Assembly (NCBI GenBank): GCA_900757485.1
Contig: CAAEOA010000169.1
Coordinates: forward strand, 1 to 6,580
Reading direction: 5' to 3'
Length of the DNA: 6,580 bases
Source: Oscillospiraceae bacterium
Lineage (GTDB): Bacteria > Bacillota > Clostridia > Oscillospirales > Ruminococcaceae
Under the pieces are notes generated by a model that had not been told where the DNA came from, searched no databases, and saw only the letters and a list, made by a program, of their open reading frames with translations. Below, one piece after another: positions 5,889-6,580 of the stretch; positions within the stretch are counted from its first letter, which is position 1; each line of letters opens with the position of its first letter. The translations under genes were made by a program, and so were the position numbers.

Positions 5889-5909
5889 GTGAAAAATAAT
5901 ATTTTTCAC
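5889..5909. promoter_or_regulatory. Palindrome GTGAAAAAT-N3-ATTTTTCAC, candidate operator near the kinase promoter
   Basis: Nine-base arms match perfectly (5889-5897 and 5901-5909) around the spacer AAT. On the minus strand the centre contains TATTAT (5901-5896), which could serve as a -10 box for the kinase operon, starting transcription just before the structured leader; no good -35 is found 17 bases upstream. The symmetry suggests binding of a dimeric regulator. It could also form a hairpin, but no T-run follows in either direction. Confidence 0.45.
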
Positions 5910-5925
5910 GCTAAACTCTTCCCTC

Positions 5926-5954
5926 TTGATTATTTAACGCTATCATTATATAAT
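5926..5954 (+). promoter_or_regulatory. Promoter of the MocR/PdxR-type regulator
   Basis: TTGATT (5926-5931) and TATAAT (5949-5954) are separated by 17 bases, an ideal sigma-A-type promoter with a perfect -10 and a 4 of 6 -35. Transcription would start near 5961, about 46 bases before the ATG at 6007. The candidate operator AACTGTA repeats overlap the predicted start site, which would allow autorepression. Confidence 0.7.
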
Positions 5955-6006
5955 AAAACTGTAATCATTTATAGATACAGTTTTTATTAATTTTTGAGGT
6001 ACAGTT
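5955..6006. promoter_or_regulatory. Three copies of AACTGTA/TACAGTT, candidate regulator-binding sites
   Basis: AAAACTGTA (5955-5963) and TACAGTTTT (5976-5984) form a perfect 9-bp inverted repeat around 12 bases. A third copy, TACAGTT (6000-6006), is directly repeated 24 bases further and occupies the space between the ribosome binding site GAGG (5996-5999) and the ATG. The first copy overlaps the predicted transcription start of the regulator gene. MocR/PdxR regulators are known to bind short direct or inverted repeats in the region between their own gene and the divergent target, so this is the best operator candidate. The assignment is inferred. Confidence 0.55.
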
Positions 6007-6580
6007 ATGAAAAAATACACTAAGCTTTATAACACTGTCAAAGAGATGATTTTAACGGGCGAGCTGCAACCGGGTGACAAAGTTCCGTCTATCAGAAAAG
6101 CAGCGGAAATTTATGGAATTTCACTTACCACAGTCCAAAATGCCTACTTTGAGCTGTGCGCTGACGGGTATATTATTGCCCACAGCAAAAGCGGATACTT
6201 TGCTTCAGGCATCGCACATAGCCGTCCCAACGAGGAATATAAAAAGGAACAGAGCAATATTATATACGATTTATCCGGCGGTGTTGCCGATGAAGAAAGC
6301 TTTGATTTTTCACTATGGCAAAGATACATCAAAAGCGCGCTGAGACAAAGGGACAGATTACTTTCATACAGCCAGCCGAAAGGAGAATATGATCTGCGAT
6401 GTGCCATAGCGCAGTATATTAAAGAAAAGAGAAACGTTATCACATCTCCCGATAGAATTATTATCGGCGCAGGGGTACAACCGCTGTTGCAGATTCTCTG
6501 TTCCCTGCTTGACAAAAAGCTGTGTGTTTCTTTTCCGGATAATAGCTTCGTCTTAGGAATGGGGGTTTTTGCTGATTACG
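6007..6580 (+). CDS. MocR/PdxR-type regulator: GntR winged helix fused to aminotransferase-like domain (3' end outside window)
   Basis: A chimeric transcription factor, expected to bind DNA through its N-terminus and sense pyridoxal phosphate through its fold-type-I aminotransferase-like domain. Residues 1-67 form a GntR winged helix: YNTVKEMILTGELQPGDKVPSIRKAAEIYGISLTTV followed by AYFELCADGYI and the wing KSGYF. After a linker the aminotransferase part begins around residue 87, with the family signatures YSQPKGEYDLRCAIAQYI (121-138) and IIIGAGVQPLLQIL (151-164). The 191 codons present are under half of the usual 440-500 residues; the PLP-binding lysine lies beyond the window. The ATG at 6007 has GAGG seven bases upstream and a good promoter. 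It is transcribed divergently from the B6 kinase operon, which strongly suggests a PdxR-like role there (activator or repressor not decidable). The symbol is withheld because the effector is inferred. Confidence 0.88.
   Translation, partial: MKKYTKLYNTVKEMILTGELQPGDKVPSIRKAAEIYGISLTTVQNAYFELCADGYIIAHSKSGYFASGIAHSRPNEEYKKEQSNIIYDLSGGVADEESFDFSLWQRYIKSALRQRDRLLSYSQPKGEYDLRCAIAQYIKEKRNVITSPDRIIIGAGVQPLLQILCSLLDKKLCVSFPDNSFVLGMGVFADY

Noticed and set aside
6144..6515. Minus-strand frame inside the MocR-type regulator gene
   Set aside because: Shadow of a gene with clear GntR and aminotransferase motifs on the other strand.
1..6580. CRISPR array, transposase or integrase gene
   Set aside because: No regularly spaced repeats with unique spacers and no transposase or recombinase motifs were found on either strand; the att-like site is the only mobility signal.

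Overview
The window looks like a low-GC Bacillota chromosome, most likely a gut-type clostridium (class Clostridia, possibly Oscillospiraceae/Ruminococcus-like). The clues are AT-rich intergenic DNA, AAAGGA-type ribosome binding sites, lipoproteins with long Ser/Thr/Glu-rich linkers after the lipid-anchored Cys, a solute-binding protein with a DPDKNGKADTFG Ca-binding-type motif, and a vitamin transporter of the ECF class. Genus and species cannot be fixed from the sequence alone.

Left part (1-2741): two surface lipoprotein genes on the minus strand, 19 bases apart, form the start of an operon that leaves the window at base 1. The first encodes an SGNH/GDSL esterase with a likely inserted beta-sandwich domain. 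The second encodes a carbohydrate-type ABC transporter solute-binding protein, cut by the window edge. Together they suggest deacylation and capture of a decorated glycan at the cell surface. A candidate promoter and two copies of an 11-bp repeat 20 bp apart lie upstream.

Middle (2742-3800): about 1.2 kb with no credible protein gene. It contains the 3' half of a tRNA-Thr(GGT) with CCA and its terminator but no 5' half, the classic scar of a tyrosine-recombinase attachment site. Tandem short repeats lie 90-140 bp to its left. Orientation implies that DNA to the left belongs to an integrated element (or its remnant) and DNA to the right is the original chromosome. A cluster of inverted repeats of unknown role follows.

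Right part (3701-6580): a vitamin B6 salvage locus. A divergent MocR/PdxR-type regulator (plus strand, cut by the right edge) faces a minus-strand operon: pyridoxine/pyridoxamine-type kinase, ECF transporter S component (predicted B6-vitamer uptake), then a small radical SAM protein of the TatD-associated family, ended by a strand-specific terminator. The 212-bp divergent region holds a good promoter for the regulator, three copies of AACTGTA/TACAGTT as candidate operators, a 9+9 bp palindrome, and a potentially folded leader before the kinase gene. The inferred scheme is uptake by the S component with a shared ECF energizing module encoded elsewhere, trapping by the kinase, and PLP-sensing control by the regulator. 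The role of the radical SAM protein is the main unknown.
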